Shown piece after piece: positions 26,504-36,681 of a stretch of 64,000 bases of DNA. The position numbers and the translations under genes were made by a program. The stretch lies in NCBI RefSeq assembly GCF_030532965.1, contig NZ_JAUNKC010000005.1, forward strand, positions 59,467-123,466. The letters are read 5' to 3'. Source of the stretch: Corynebacterium sp. (lineage in GTDB: Bacteria; Actinomycetota; Actinomycetes; Mycobacteriales; Mycobacteriaceae). The notes beneath the pieces were generated by a model, which searched no databases, was not told the DNA's origin, and worked only from the letters and a program-made list of their open reading frames with translations. Every line of letters starts with the position of its first letter. Position 1 is the stretch's first letter.

Positions 26504-28087
26504 ATGACACCAACGATTTCTGATCTCGCTACGCTTATCGACGCCACCGTGCACGTGCCGGAAAGCGTAGCCGATGCCCCCACTGATCTGCTGGCGCAGG
26601 CGATAACTTCTGTCAGCTTAGATTCGTCGGATACAGAACAAGGTGGATTGTTTGCCGCGCTTCCAGGAACGAAAGTTCACGGGGCGCAATTCGCGGCGCG
26701 CACCAATTCCGCAGCGGTGATTACCGACCACGCCGGGTGGCTGATCTTATTAGAAGAGGGCGAAACGCGACCGGTTTTGGAAGTGCCCGATGTGCGGAAA
26801 GTGCTCGGTACTGTTTCCGCCGAGGTATACCGAAATCCATCGGCGGATATGACCGTGATCGGCATTACCGGGACTTCCGGCAAAACCACCACCAGCTACC
26901 TGCTGGAAGCTGGGTTAATGCAGGCCGGGCTGAAAGTGGGGCTCATAGGCACCACCGGTACCCGGATCGCTGGTCAGCCAGTTCCTACCTCATTGACCAC
27001 CCCGGAGGCCCCGACCCTGCAGTCGTTATTCCGGCGCATGCGCGATGAAGGTGTAAGCCATGTCGTGATGGAGGTTTCCTCCCATGCTTTGATGCTGGGC
27101 CGGGTTCAAGGCGTGGATTTCGATGTGGCTGGCTTTACCAATTTGTCGCAGGATCACCTTGATTTCCACTCCTCGATGGCGGAGTATTTCGAGGCCAAGG
27201 CGATGTTTTTCGCCGCGGGTTCGCCGATTCGGGCGGATCGAGCAGTCATTTGTGTCGATGATGAGTGGGGCAAAAAAATGTTTGATGTCGCCTGCGCGGA
27301 GCGTGACGATAGCGCGGTGTGGACGATTGCAACTAGCCCAGATTCCTCGTGTTACGACAACGCTGATTACCGCACCGACAACATTGAGGTGGCAGCGAAT
27401 GGGATTCAGACATGTTCGTTGACAAGCATCAATGGCGCGGCTGAGCTTACTGTGCCACTGCCCGGAAAGTTCAATGTTGCCAATGCCACGCTGGCAGTCG
27501 CGTTAGCGGATGCCGCTGGTGTCGCGGATCGGGCAGCGGTGATCGCGGGTATCGCACAGGTTGGCGTGCCGGGTCGGATGCAGCGCATCGATCGCGGCCA
27601 AGATTTTTTGGCGATTGTCGATTACGCCCACAAACCGGCGGCGATCGCGGCGGTTTTGGACACGGTTCGCACGCAGGCCAGCGGGCGGATTGCGATCGTG
27701 GTAGGAGCAGGCGGTGACCGGGATTCCGGAAAGCGGCCGATCATGGGGAAGGAAGCAGCCCAGCGGGCTGATCTCGTGATCATCACGGACGATAACCCTC
27801 GTTCGGAAGACCCCGCAGCCATCCGGGCGGCGGTGTTAGCGGGAACCACCGATAGCGCGGTGCAGGAGGCTAATCCGGGGGTTGAGGTTCGGGAGATCGG
27901 CGACCGTCGACAAGCAATCGAAGCGGCGGTTGCCTGGGCGCAGCCGGGTGACGTGATTGTGGTCGCGGGCAAGGGCCACGAAGTTGGCCAGCTCATTGCG
28001 GGAGTGCAGCACCACTTTGACGATCGTGAAGAACTGCAGGCAGCGATCACCGCTCGGATGGGCAAGGAAGTAGCGCACAATGATTAA
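26504..28087 (+). CDS. murE: UDP-MurNAc-L-Ala-D-Glu:meso-DAP ligase MurE
   Basis: A 527-residue cytosolic Mur ligase that adds the third stem residue. ATP loop is GTSGKTTTSY (about 124-133); the lysine region HVVMEVSSHALMLGRV and the substrate motif DNPRSEDP are visible. DNPR marks specificity for meso-diaminopimelate, as expected for this group. GGAGCGCGAGCTAGACA lies before ATG 26504. Two dispersed 11-mers fall in it (26533, 27905). It overlaps murF by 8 bases. Confidence 0.97.
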   Translation: MTPTISDLATLIDATVHVPESVADAPTDLLAQAITSVSLDSSDTEQGGLFAALPGTKVHGAQFAARTNSAAVITDHAGWLILLEEGETRPVLEVPDVRKVLGTVSAEVYRNPSADMTVIGITGTSGKTTTSYLLEAGLMQAGLKVGLIGTTGTRIAGQPVPTSLTTPEAPTLQSLFRRMRDEGVSHVVMEVSSHALMLGRVQGVDFDVAGFTNLSQDHLDFHSSMAEYFEAKAMFFAAGSPIRADRAVICVDDEWGKKMFDVACAERDDSAVWTIATSPDSSCYDNADYRTDNIEVAANGIQTCSLTSINGAAELTVPLPGKFNVANATLAVALADAAGVADRAAVIAGIAQVGVPGRMQRIDRGQDFLAIVDYAHKPAAIAAVLDTVRTQASGRIAIVVGAGGDRDSGKRPIMGKEAAQRADLVIITDDNPRSEDPAAIRAAVLAGTTDSAVQEANPGVEVREIGDRRQAIEAAVAWAQPGDVIVVAGKGHEVGQLIAGVQHHFDDREELQAAITARMGKEVAHND

Positions 28088-29651
28088 TCTCACGTTAGCC
28101 GCTATCGCGGACATTGTTGGCGGCACGCTTGCCGACGCCACCGGAGCGGAGGAAATAACCGGTGGCGTGGAATTCGACTCCCGTGCTGTGAACCCCGGCG
28201 ACCTTTTCCTCGCTATCCCTGGCGCTAGGGTTGACGGCCACGATTTCGCCGAAACAGCCATGAATAACGGGGCGGTCGGCGTTTTGGCAGCTCGTCCAGT
28301 AGGCGTGCCTGCGGTTATCGTGCCGCCGGTGGAAAAGTCGGCGAGCGATACGGTTTCCTACGCCACCGAGCACGATGCGGACGGTTCAGTAGCCGCAGTG
28401 CTAGCAGCACAGGCGAAGCTGGCGCGGTTTGTCGTCGACGAATTGGCCGGACGCGAAGGCGGGCTGACGGTCGTTGGTGTCACGGGGTCGGCGGGCAAGA
28501 CCTCGACCAAAGACACTATCGCTTCCGTACTGCGTGTAAAAGGCCCTACCGTCGCCCCTCCCGGATCTTTTAATAATGAGATCGGCCATCCGTACACCGC
28601 GCTGCGCTGCACAGCAGAAACCAAATTCCTCGTGGCGGAAATGTCGGCCCGGGGTATTGGGCATGTGGCGCAGCTGGCAGAGATCGCGCCACCGGCAATC
28701 GGTGTGGTTCTAAATGTCGGTTCCGCCCATCTCGGTGAGTTCGGCTCCCGGGAGAATATCGCCCAGGCCAAAGGCGAACTGGTCGAAGCAGTGCCCGCAG
28801 CCGGAATCGCGATTTTAAACGGCGACGACCCGTTCGTCGCCGCGATGGCAAGCCGTACTCAGGCTGACGTGTGGCTGTATTCGACGACGTATCGTTTAGT
28901 ACCAACCGAATCGGCGACGGCATCGGACACAGCGGCATCGAGTGGTTCCTTTTACGGTCAGCAACCGCCCCGAGTATGGGCTGAAGACATTGAACTAGAT
29001 GCTCTCACCCGCCCGGCGTTTCGGTTATATGCGAAAACTCATGACGGGGACGTTGTCTCGGCGCAGGTTACACTTCAGCTGTCCGGGATGCATCAGGTTT
29101 CCAACGTGCTTGCAGCCGTTGCGGTAGGACTGGCTGCGGGGATTGACTTCGCCGATATTGTTACGGCTGTAGCACAGCACGTTCCGGTTTCTGCCCACCG
29201 AATGGATGTCCGCCAACGGGGGGATGGGGTAGTGGTGATTGACGATGCATACAACGCCAACCCCGAATCCATGCGGGCCGGGTTAGCAGCTTTGGCTAAA
29301 ACCAAGCAACACCAAGGTGACGGTGCCCGCGCCATCGCGGTTTTAGGCCCGATGGCGGAATTAGGCGAGGAGGCAATCGACGAGCATCACCAACTGATTG
29401 GTGTCGTGGCAACAAGTGGAATTGACCAACTGATAATTGTTGGCAACGATGGTTACAGCGAAGCAATGGTTTCTGCGGCCGATCAATTAGGGTTGAAGGT
29501 TGCTGCAGCGGCCAATTGCGACGAAGCCACTCGGATCGTGTTGGACGAAGTGCAGCCTTCTGACGTGGTGTTGGCAAAGGCATCAAATGTTTACCAACTG
29601 TGGAAGGTCGCTGAAGCAGTTTTGGCGAATGACGGAAAGCAGGAGAACTAA
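28080..29651 (+). CDS. murF: UDP-MurNAc-tripeptide:D-Ala-D-Ala ligase MurF
   Basis: A 523-residue Mur ligase that completes the pentapeptide in the cytosol. The ATP loop is GSAGKTSTKD (about 139-148). Other features are FDSRAVNPGDLFLAIPGARVDGHDF at the N-terminus, the NNEIGHPYTAL segment and DDAYNANPESMRAGL in the C-terminal domain. It starts inside the end of murE and stops 3 bases before mraY, so translation is probably coupled through the three genes. Confidence 0.97.
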   Translation: MINLTLAAIADIVGGTLADATGAEEITGGVEFDSRAVNPGDLFLAIPGARVDGHDFAETAMNNGAVGVLAARPVGVPAVIVPPVEKSASDTVSYATEHDADGSVAAVLAAQAKLARFVVDELAGREGGLTVVGVTGSAGKTSTKDTIASVLRVKGPTVAPPGSFNNEIGHPYTALRCTAETKFLVAEMSARGIGHVAQLAEIAPPAIGVVLNVGSAHLGEFGSRENIAQAKGELVEAVPAAGIAILNGDDPFVAAMASRTQADVWLYSTTYRLVPTESATASDTAASSGSFYGQQPPRVWAEDIELDALTRPAFRLYAKTHDGDVVSAQVTLQLSGMHQVSNVLAAVAVGLAAGIDFADIVTAVAQHVPVSAHRMDVRQRGDGVVVIDDAYNANPESMRAGLAALAKTKQHQGDGARAIAVLGPMAELGEEAIDEHHQLIGVVATSGIDQLIIVGNDGYSEAMVSAADQLGLKVAAAANCDEATRIVLDEVQPSDVVLAKASNVYQLWKVAEAVLANDGKQEN

Positions 29652-29654
29652 GCA

Positions 29655-30755
29655 ATGACCCAGATGATTCTCGCCGGGGCCATTGGTCTACTGGTGTCCA
29701 TTTTTATCACGCCGTGGCTGATACGAAAGTTCAGCGCGGTGGGATTAGGCCAGGAGATTCGGGAGGAAGGTCCGAAGTCGCACCTTCGTAAACGCGGAAC
29801 CCCCACCATGGGCGGCATTGCGATCCTGGCTGGCATCACCGTCGCCTACGTATCCACCGCAACCTACGGTGAGATCACCGATGTTGGTGGCTTCACCGCT
29901 TCCGGACTTTTGGTTTTAGGCCTTACCCTGGCATTGGGCGGCCTGGGTTTCGCCGACGACTTCATCAAACTGTATCTCGGCCGGAATCTGGGGCTGAATA
30001 AGCGGGCGAAATTAGCTGGCCAGTTGGCGGTGTCCCTGGCTTTCGGCATTATGATCCTGCTGTTTCCGAACGAAGACGGCTTAACGCCCGGATCGACGCA
30101 CCTTAGTTTTCTGCGGGATCTAGATACGGTAGACATTGCTTTTGGCGGCGGTATTTTCGGCATCATCGTATTTTTGGCGTTTATGTATATCCTGATCTCC
30201 GCCTGGAGTAACGCCGTCAATTTGACTGATGGTCTCGACGGTTTGGCATCCGGGGCAACCGCGATTGTTATGGGGGCCTACGCTGCGGTGACGTTCTGGC
30301 AATTCCGCAATTCCTGCGCCGATTCCGCGGCCCCTGGTTGCTACGACGTCCGGGATCCGTTGGATCTCGCGGTTTTGGCGGCTGCTGGCCTGGGCGCGTG
30401 TCTTGGCTTCCTATGGTGGAACGCCGCACCTGCCAAGATTTTCATGGGCGATACCGGATCGCTTGCGCTTGGCGGTTTGGTGGCAGGCATCTCGGTTGCA
30501 TCACGCACCGAATTGCTGATGATTATCGTCGGGGCGTTGTTTGTTATCGAGGCTGCCTCCGTTGTGATCCAGGTGGTCGGCTACCGTACCCGCAAGATTC
30601 GCATTTTCCGGATGGCGCCGTTCCATCACCATTTCGAAAACGGTGGTTGGGCCGAAACCACAGTGGTGATTCGGTTCTGGCTGATCGCTTCCGTTGCAGC
30701 ACTATTTGGCGCGGCTATTTTCTACGGTGAATGGCTGTCGCTAGGAGGAATTTAA
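29655..30755 (+). CDS. mraY: Phospho-MurNAc-pentapeptide translocase MraY
   Basis: A 366-residue polytopic enzyme making lipid I from UDP-MurNAc-pentapeptide and undecaprenyl phosphate. About ten helices are visible. Catalytic residues lie in FADDFIKL (adjacent Asp pair), [15 protein letters not shown] and [20 protein letters not shown] is the usual first loop. ATG 29667 is a possible alternative start, but 29655 keeps the normal N-terminus. Confidence 0.97.
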   Translation: MTQMILAGAIGLLVSIFITPWLIRKFSAVGLGQEIREEGPKSHLRKRGTPTMGGIAILAGITVAYVSTATYGEITDVGGFTASGLLVLGLTLALGGLGFADDFIKLYLGRNLGLNKRAKLAGQLAVSLAFGIMILLFPNEDGLTPGSTHLSFLRDLDTVDIAFGGGIFGIIVFLAFMYILISAWSNAVNLTDGLDGLASGATAIVMGAYAAVTFWQFRNSCADSAAPGCYDVRDPLDLAVLAAAGLGACLGFLWWNAAPAKIFMGDTGSLALGGLVAGISVASRTELLMIIVGALFVIEAASVVIQVVGYRTRKIRIFRMAPFHHHFENGGWAETTVVIRFWLIASVAALFGAAIFYGEWLSLGGI

Positions 30756-30760
30756 ACACA

Positions 30761-32245
30761 ATGGCTACCGAAACTACTGAGACTGCCCAAGCGGAGTTAC
30801 CGACTTTTCTTGCTGGCCCGGTATTGGTAACCGGTGCGGGAATCTCGGGGCGGGGGATCGCTCACCTTCTCACTGATCTGGGCGTCAGCGTGGAGATCGC
30901 GGACGACAACGACACCGCCGTGACCGAGGCCGCCGAGGCGACTGGTGCCGTCGGGATTTCCGTTGCGCAGGCGCGAGAACGGTTGGATGCCTATAGCTGC
31001 GTCGTTACCTCACCCGGGTGGTCGCCGACGGCGGAGCTGTTGGTGGCGGCAGCTGAAGCCGGGCTAGAGGTTCTCGGCGATGTTGAGGTCTGCTACCGCT
31101 TGGATCAAGCCAAGGTGTTCGGCCCCAGCCGGAGTTGGTTGGTGGTTACCGGTACTAACGGCAAGACCACTGCGACCGCTATGTTGGCTGCGATGTTGGT
31201 GGAAGCAGGCGCAGCGGCCGTCGCGGTGGGAAATATCGGTGTTTCCGTGGCCGATGCTTTAACCAGCGCCGATCGGGCGGACGTGCTCGTGGTGGAAATG
31301 TCGAGTTTCCAATTACACTGGTCTAAGGATTTGATCCCTGAGGTGGGGATATTGCTGAATCTGGCCGAGGATCACATCGACTGGCACGGGTCGATGGCCG
31401 AATACGCCGCAGCTAAGGCCAAGGTGCTTAAGGCTCCCATCGCGGTTGTTGGCGCGGACGATCCGTTGGTCATGGAGCAGGTAGCCGCGTTGGAAACAAC
31501 GGAGAACATCGTTGGTTTTACCTTGGCTGAGCCGGTGCCGGGTCAATTGGGGATCCGGGACGGCAAGCTTGTCGACGCCACCGGCATGGTCGTTGACGGT
31601 GATGTCGTTACCGATGAATCGGAGGTCGTGCTAGCCGAAGCGGACGGCATTCAGCCGCCTGGAACCGCCGGAATGTACGATGCATTGGCAGCCGCAGGCG
31701 CGGCGCGCGCGGTGGGCGTTAGTGCCGCGCAGGTGGCAGCCGCCTTGGCGGCATTTGAGGTAGCTGGGCACCGGGGCCAAGTTGTTGCGGACAACGACGG
31801 CATCGTGGCGGTCGATAATTCCAAAGCTACCAATCCCCATGCCGCTGATTCCGCGCTGTCCGGGTACGAATCCATCGTGTGGATCGCAGGCGGCCAGCTC
31901 AAAGATGCAGACGTCACCGAGCTGATTACCAAGCACGCCAAGCGGTTGAAAGCCGTTGCGGTGCTGGGGGCAGATCGCGCGGTGATCGCTGCGGCCGTCG
32001 AAAAGCTGGCACCCGAAGCGGAAGTATTTGTCACCGATGCGACCGACCCTGAGGAAGCAATGACGGCGGTTTGTGCATGGGCGGTGACGCAGGCGGAGCC
32101 GGGCGATGCGATCGTTCTGGCCCCTGCCGCGGCATCTTTAGACATGTATTCCGGTATGGCGCACCGCGGAAATCTGTTTACCCAGTATATTAGTGAGCAT
32201 CTTGGTGCTTATGTTACTGATGAGCACGAAGGAGAATCCCAGTAA
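30761..32245 (+). CDS. murD: UDP-MurNAc-L-alanine:D-glutamate ligase MurD
   Basis: A 494-residue Mur ligase adding D-Glu. It has VLVTGAGISGRGIAHLL at the N-terminal Rossmann-like domain, ATP loop GTNGKTTAT, EMSSFQLHW, NLAEDHIDWHGSMAEY and the C-terminal DNSKATNPHAAD. ATG 30761 gives MATETTETAQ and is served by GGAGG about 11 bases upstream; the open frame from 30731 overlaps mraY. Two 11-mers of the dispersed family lie in it, in opposite orientations (31567, 31996). Confidence 0.96.
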   Translation: MATETTETAQAELPTFLAGPVLVTGAGISGRGIAHLLTDLGVSVEIADDNDTAVTEAAEATGAVGISVAQARERLDAYSCVVTSPGWSPTAELLVAAAEAGLEVLGDVEVCYRLDQAKVFGPSRSWLVVTGTNGKTTATAMLAAMLVEAGAAAVAVGNIGVSVADALTSADRADVLVVEMSSFQLHWSKDLIPEVGILLNLAEDHIDWHGSMAEYAAAKAKVLKAPIAVVGADDPLVMEQVAALETTENIVGFTLAEPVPGQLGIRDGKLVDATGMVVDGDVVTDESEVVLAEADGIQPPGTAGMYDALAAAGAARAVGVSAAQVAAALAAFEVAGHRGQVVADNDGIVAVDNSKATNPHAADSALSGYESIVWIAGGQLKDADVTELITKHAKRLKAVAVLGADRAVIAAAVEKLAPEAEVFVTDATDPEEAMTAVCAWAVTQAEPGDAIVLAPAAASLDMYSGMAHRGNLFTQYISEHLGAYVTDEHEGESQ

Positions 32246-32276
32246 TTGCCACGATGTTCATAGAGTAGAGGTAATC

Positions 32277-33884
32277 ATGACCGCACCGGCACAAACCGCA
32301 GGCCAGCGCGGCTCCGGAAAAGCGCAACCCACGTTGTGGGAACTGCTCCGGCGTCGCCGTGAAGATATATTCCGGCGGCCATACTTCGATTACTTCAACA
32401 TCATGTTGGTGGTTTTACTGCTGGCATTCTTCGGCGTCGCCATGGTGATGAGCGCCTCAATGTCGACCTCAGTTGCTGACGGACAACGCGTATGGTCGAC
32501 CACCCTCAGGCAAAGCATCATGGTGATCTTGGGGTTCGTCACCATGTGGCTGGCAATGCGTATGCCCATTAAATGGGTGCGCCGATTCTCCGGGATTCTA
32601 TTAGGGGTTGCGTTTCTCCTCCTGATCGCGGTGCTGATTCCAGGCATTGGTACTGGCTTGGAATCAAAAGGCTCGCAGTCCTGGCTCAACCTGGGCTTCT
32701 TCAGCCTTCAGCCGTCTGAGATTGCCAAAGTCGCCATCGCGGTATGGGGTGCGCACTATTTAGCTGGACATAGATATACCGCGGTTTCCTTCGATAGTCG
32801 GTACTTTAAGTTCTTGTGCGTGGCCACTGCCATGTGTCTGCTAATCGTTCTTGAACAAGACATCGGTATGGCAATGACATTCTTGTCGGTGGTTTTCGCC
32901 ATCTTGTTCTTCGCTGGTTTCGACGGAAAGATCCTTGCGGTGATCAGCGGCGTTGTGGCACTCTTCGTGGGCCTTCTGGGACTCGCAGGCGGGTTTCGTG
33001 GTAAACGCTTTGAGGTGTATTTCGACGCCTTGTTTGGGCACTTCGAGGAGTCGAAGGATGCCGCGTTCCAGTCCTACCAGGGGTTCCTTTCGCTTGCCGA
33101 CGGCGGACTGACCGGGGTCGGTGTCGGACAGTCACGTGCGAAGTGGTTTTACCTTCCCGAAGCCAAAAACGACTTCATCTTCGCCATCATCGGTGAGGAG
33201 CTTGGGCTTGTTGGCGGCATTCTGTTTATTGCGCTATTCGGGTGGCTGGGCTTCATCGGCTTTAGAATTGCGATGAAAACCTCCAACCAGTTCCTGTCCC
33301 TGTTGGCGGCTACGTTGACCGCAGGTGTGGTGGCGCAGGCTTTCGTCAATATTGGGTACGTTATTGGTTTGCTGCCGGTTACGGGTATTCAGCTGCCGCT
33401 GATTTCTGCTGGCGGTACCTCAGCTGTGATTACATTGGCGGCGATGGGGCTGTTGGCTAATTGCGCGCGACATGAACCGGAAACGATTTCCGCGATGGCA
33501 AATTACGGAAAGCCAACCTTCGAAAACTTACTCCGCCTGCCGGAACCAACCCTCAAGGGACTTGACAACCCGTCCAGGCGTGGCGAAAACAGGTACCCCC
33601 GCAACGGCGGTGGTGTGGCCCGGGTGGAACCTGAGTCCCGCCAACTACGTCGCCCGGGAGTACGCGACCAACGGCTTCGGGACACACCCACCCGCACCGG
33701 CGTTCAGCGCGGTGGGGCGCAACGCGCCGGATCGCGGCGCGGCGGTCAGACGCTGCGGCAACCGATTTCGGAACGGGGCGCAGGGTATCGTGGCAGGTCT
33801 CGCCCGGAACCCGGGCAGCAACCCTATCGGGATGGGATACGAGACGGGAGTTATCGAAACTCCCGCCCTTATCGGGAACGGTAG
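32277..33884 (+). CDS. ftsW: SEDS peptidoglycan polymerase FtsW
   Basis: A 535-residue polytopic glycosyltransferase that polymerises septal lipid II with FtsI. About ten helices lie between residues 40 and 415. Family signatures are QPSEIAKVA, VLEQDIGMAMTFL (Glu-x-Asp), FIFAIIGEELGLVGG and TGIQLPLISAGGTSAVI. The last 95 residues form an Arg/Gly/Pro-rich cytosolic tail (RRGENRYPRNGGG, RSRPEPGQQPYRDG). ATG 32277 follows AGAGGT; the frame opens earlier inside murD. A gap of 152 bases precedes murG. Confidence 0.95.
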   Translation: MTAPAQTAGQRGSGKAQPTLWELLRRRREDIFRRPYFDYFNIMLVVLLLAFFGVAMVMSASMSTSVADGQRVWSTTLRQSIMVILGFVTMWLAMRMPIKWVRRFSGILLGVAFLLLIAVLIPGIGTGLESKGSQSWLNLGFFSLQPSEIAKVAIAVWGAHYLAGHRYTAVSFDSRYFKFLCVATAMCLLIVLEQDIGMAMTFLSVVFAILFFAGFDGKILAVISGVVALFVGLLGLAGGFRGKRFEVYFDALFGHFEESKDAAFQSYQGFLSLADGGLTGVGVGQSRAKWFYLPEAKNDFIFAIIGEELGLVGGILFIALFGWLGFIGFRIAMKTSNQFLSLLAATLTAGVVAQAFVNIGYVIGLLPVTGIQLPLISAGGTSAVITLAAMGLLANCARHEPETISAMANYGKPTFENLLRLPEPTLKGLDNPSRRGENRYPRNGGGVARVEPESRQLRRPGVRDQRLRDTPTRTGVQRGGAQRAGSRRGGQTLRQPISERGAGYRGRSRPEPGQQPYRDGIRDGSYRNSRPYRER

Positions 33885-34036
33885 CCGCGTAGCGGGTTAG
33901 GATGATGCAATCCGCTAATAGCTTTGGCGGGTGCTGGTGGAGTATCGTTTCGTTTTGGTGCTCGTACCTGAAATCTACGGTGAGCAAAAATGAAGAAGTT
34001 TTCAACTTCCTGAATATATTCATTTGAACGGGAACA

Positions 34037-35119
34037 ATGGAAGACATGACAAAGACATACCTAAACGTTGTCGTTGCCGGTGGTGGCACTGCAGGCCACA
34101 TTGAACCAGCTCTTGCGGTTGCGAGCGTACTCAAGCAGCGCGGCAGCAATGTGATTGCATTGGGCACTAATCGCGGCTTGGAAACCCGTCTCGTGCCCGC
34201 CCGAGGTTTTGAACTGAAACTCATCAATCCGGTTCCCGTTCCCCGTAGTATCAATGGCGATCTTTTCAAATTGCCGTTTCGCCTCATCAAAAGCATTGCC
34301 CAAACCCGCAAGATTTTAAAAGAACACGACGCGGATATCCTCATCGGTTTTGGCGGCTATGTCGCAGCGCCCGGATATTTGGCGGCGAAGATGGTGGGTA
34401 TTCCGTTTATCGTCCACGAGGCTAATGCCCGCGCCGGAATGGCAAATAAGCTTGGCGTGAAACTGGGCGGTTTAGGGCTTAATGCCGTGAAGAATTCCGG
34501 CATGCAGGGGCGGGTCGTGGGAATCCCGATCCGGGCGTCGATAAGCGAAGCGGCCCAAAGCGCGGAAGCTCGGGAGCGGGCAGTAACCACCTGGGGTCTA
34601 GATCCCAACCGTAAAACCGTATTCGTGACCGGCGGTTCGCAGGGAGCGGCGTCGCTGAACGCCGCGGTGGAAAACGCAGCGGCTGATTTGGTGGCTGCTG
34701 GTTTCCAGATTCTGCACGCTTTCGGCGCTAAGAATGAGCCACCGACACCCCGCGAACACCACTGCGCGGTGCCCTATATCGAAGACATGGCTGCAGCTTA
34801 TGCCGTGGCGGATTTGATTGTGTGCCGTTCTGGCGCGATGTCGGTTGCCGAAGTCACCGCAGCGGGACTGCCCGCCGTGTATGTGCCATTGCCGCACGGT
34901 AATGGTGAGCAGGGGCTAAACGCGGAAGAAGTAGTGGAACAAGGAGCCGCGTTGTTGATTAACGACGCTGAGATTGAAGCTCGGTTCCCGCATGTTGTAT
35001 CAAATCTTTTGGGCGACGACGCCGCTTTGGCGAAAATGAAACAGGCTGCTATTTCCTCCAAGGCAGGCAATGCTGCGGAAGTTATAGCGGACATAGTGGA
35101 CGAAATTACCGCCACCTAA
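34037..35119 (+). CDS. murG: Lipid II synthase MurG
   Basis: A 360-residue GT28 glycosyltransferase adding GlcNAc to lipid I on the inner membrane face. Signatures are VVAGGGTAGHIEPALAVA (first GGxGGH-like loop), GFGGYVAAPGYLAAK, HEANARAGMANKL, TGGSQGAASLNAAV and the UDP-GlcNAc site CRSGAMSVAEVTAAGLPAVYVPLP. Start is uncertain between ATG 34037 and ATG 34046; neither has a strong RBS. A T-form 11-mer of the dispersed family lies at 34536. Confidence 0.96.
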   Translation: MEDMTKTYLNVVVAGGGTAGHIEPALAVASVLKQRGSNVIALGTNRGLETRLVPARGFELKLINPVPVPRSINGDLFKLPFRLIKSIAQTRKILKEHDADILIGFGGYVAAPGYLAAKMVGIPFIVHEANARAGMANKLGVKLGGLGLNAVKNSGMQGRVVGIPIRASISEAAQSAEARERAVTTWGLDPNRKTVFVTGGSQGAASLNAAVENAAADLVAAGFQILHAFGAKNEPPTPREHHCAVPYIEDMAAAYAVADLIVCRSGAMSVAEVTAAGLPAVYVPLPHGNGEQGLNAEEVVEQGAALLINDAEIEARFPHVVSNLLGDDAALAKMKQAAISSKAGNAAEVIADIVDEITAT

Positions 35120-35224
35120 GGCTCGTGTCGGCTCCCACTGCACGGCGTTTTATCGCTCAAACAGCATACAAACACGCCACCCCATCATTGACATGTACAT
35201 ATGAAAGGAACGCGACCGTTTCTC

Positions 35225-36673
35225 ATGACCAACACTTATGATCTTTCCCGGGTTCATCTCATCGGTATCGGCGGAGCAGGTATGTCGGGGGTGGCTCGAA
35301 TCCTGCTGAGTCGCGGTGCGGTCGTTACAGGCTCCGACGTAAAAGAATCCCGCCCGATTCTGGCTTTGCGTTCCATGGGTGCAACAATCGCAGTGGGTCA
35401 CGATGCCGAAAACCTAAGGCTCGCGGGTGAACTGCCAACCGTTGTGGTGACGTCGTTTGCGGCGATTCCACACAACAACCCGGAATTGGTGGCAGCCGCG
35501 GAAAACGGGATTCCGGTCATCCGCCGTTCTGATCTGTTGGGCGAATTGATGATGGGCTCGACCCAGGTGTTGATCGCCGGTACCCACGGTAAGACCTCCA
35601 CCACGTCGATGGCGGTGGTGGCGATGCAAGCGGCTGGGATGGATCCAAGTTTCGCTATTGGTGGCCAACTGAATAAGGCCGGTACCAACGCCCACCAGGG
35701 CAATGGTGAATGCTTCGTTGCGGAGGCCGATGAATCGGACGCCTCCCTTTTGCGGTACAGCCCGGACATTGCTGTCGTGACCAATATCGAGCCAGATCAC
35801 TTGGACTTTTTTAAAACCCCGGAAGCGTATTTCCAGGTGTTTTCCGATTTCGCCGACCGGGTTTCCGATTCCGGTTGTTTAATTGTTTGCTTGGACGACG
35901 ACCACGCGGCCGAATTGGGTCATCGCAAGAAAGACAGCGTCACGGTCGTGGGTTATGGTACGGCTGCGGCTGCCAAAAAGCACCCGGAATTGGCGCACAC
36001 AATCGTGGAAGATGTCGAGGTTGGCGATAATGTCACCACCGCGCGGTTGACGGTCTTGGGCAAGGAAGTCGTGATTACCCTACAGATACCAGGGATTCAC
36101 ATGGTGTTAAACGCAGCCGCCGCGATCACCGCAGGCGTCAAAGCTGGTGGGGATTTGCAGAAACTCGCCGCCGGGGTTTCTGGTTTTACTGGCGTGCGTC
36201 GCCGCTTCGAGTTTCATGGGGCAGTGGAAGCAGGGCAGTTTAGTGGGGTAGAAGTCTACGACGACTACGCGCATCACCCCACCGAGGTGGAAGCCGTTTT
36301 GACTGCGGCACGGGAAAAGATCGACGCGCGCGGCACTGGGCGGGTAGTGGTCGCCTTCCAGCCTCATTTGTATTCCCGCACGATGGAATTCGCCGCCGAG
36401 TTCGCCGAGGCGTTGTCGCTTGCCGATCACGTGGTGGTTCTCGATATTTTCGGCGCACGGGAAGAACCAGTCGAAGGCGTTGATTCGCGCATTATCACGC
36501 AGCGGATGACTAAACCTGCCGTATTTGAACCGGATTTTTCCCGGGTACCGGACGTTATCGCTGGGATCGCCCAGCCTGGGGACATGGTGATTACTATGGG
36601 GGCAGGTTCCGTTACGATGCTTGCCGACGAAATCTTGCTGCAATTACGGGGCGAAGAGCAGTCGGCTGACTAA
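35225..36673 (+). CDS. murC: UDP-N-acetylmuramate:L-alanine ligase MurC
   Basis: A 482-residue Mur ligase starting the stem peptide. Features are [19 protein letters not shown] at the N-terminus, ATP loop [31 protein letters not shown] and [15 protein letters not shown] prefer ATG 35225 ([14 protein letters not shown]) because homologues start just before this motif; AAAGGAA lies about 14 bases upstream. An in-frame ATG at 35201 would add eight residues. The ftsQ start is 8 bases after the stop. Confidence 0.96.
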   Translation: MTNTYDLSRVHLIGIGGAGMSGVARILLSRGAVVTGSDVKESRPILALRSMGATIAVGHDAENLRLAGELPTVVVTSFAAIPHNNPELVAAAENGIPVIRRSDLLGELMMGSTQVLIAGTHGKTSTTSMAVVAMQAAGMDPSFAIGGQLNKAGTNAHQGNGECFVAEADESDASLLRYSPDIAVVTNIEPDHLDFFKTPEAYFQVFSDFADRVSDSGCLIVCLDDDHAAELGHRKKDSVTVVGYGTAAAAKKHPELAHTIVEDVEVGDNVTTARLTVLGKEVVITLQIPGIHMVLNAAAAITAGVKAGGDLQKLAAGVSGFTGVRRRFEFHGAVEAGQFSGVEVYDDYAHHPTEVEAVLTAAREKIDARGTGRVVVAFQPHLYSRTMEFAAEFAEALSLADHVVVLDIFGAREEPVEGVDSRIITQRMTKPAVFEPDFSRVPDVIAGIAQPGDMVITMGAGSVTMLADEILLQLRGEEQSAD

Positions 36674-36681
36674 AGGCAGTT

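Noticed and set aside
1654-36630. GCTTGCCGACG, seen six times, as another dispersed motif
   Set aside because: Five of six copies read CTT GCC GAC (Leu-Ala-Asp) in the same phase, so codon and amino-acid usage explain them, unlike the phase-independent 11-mer.
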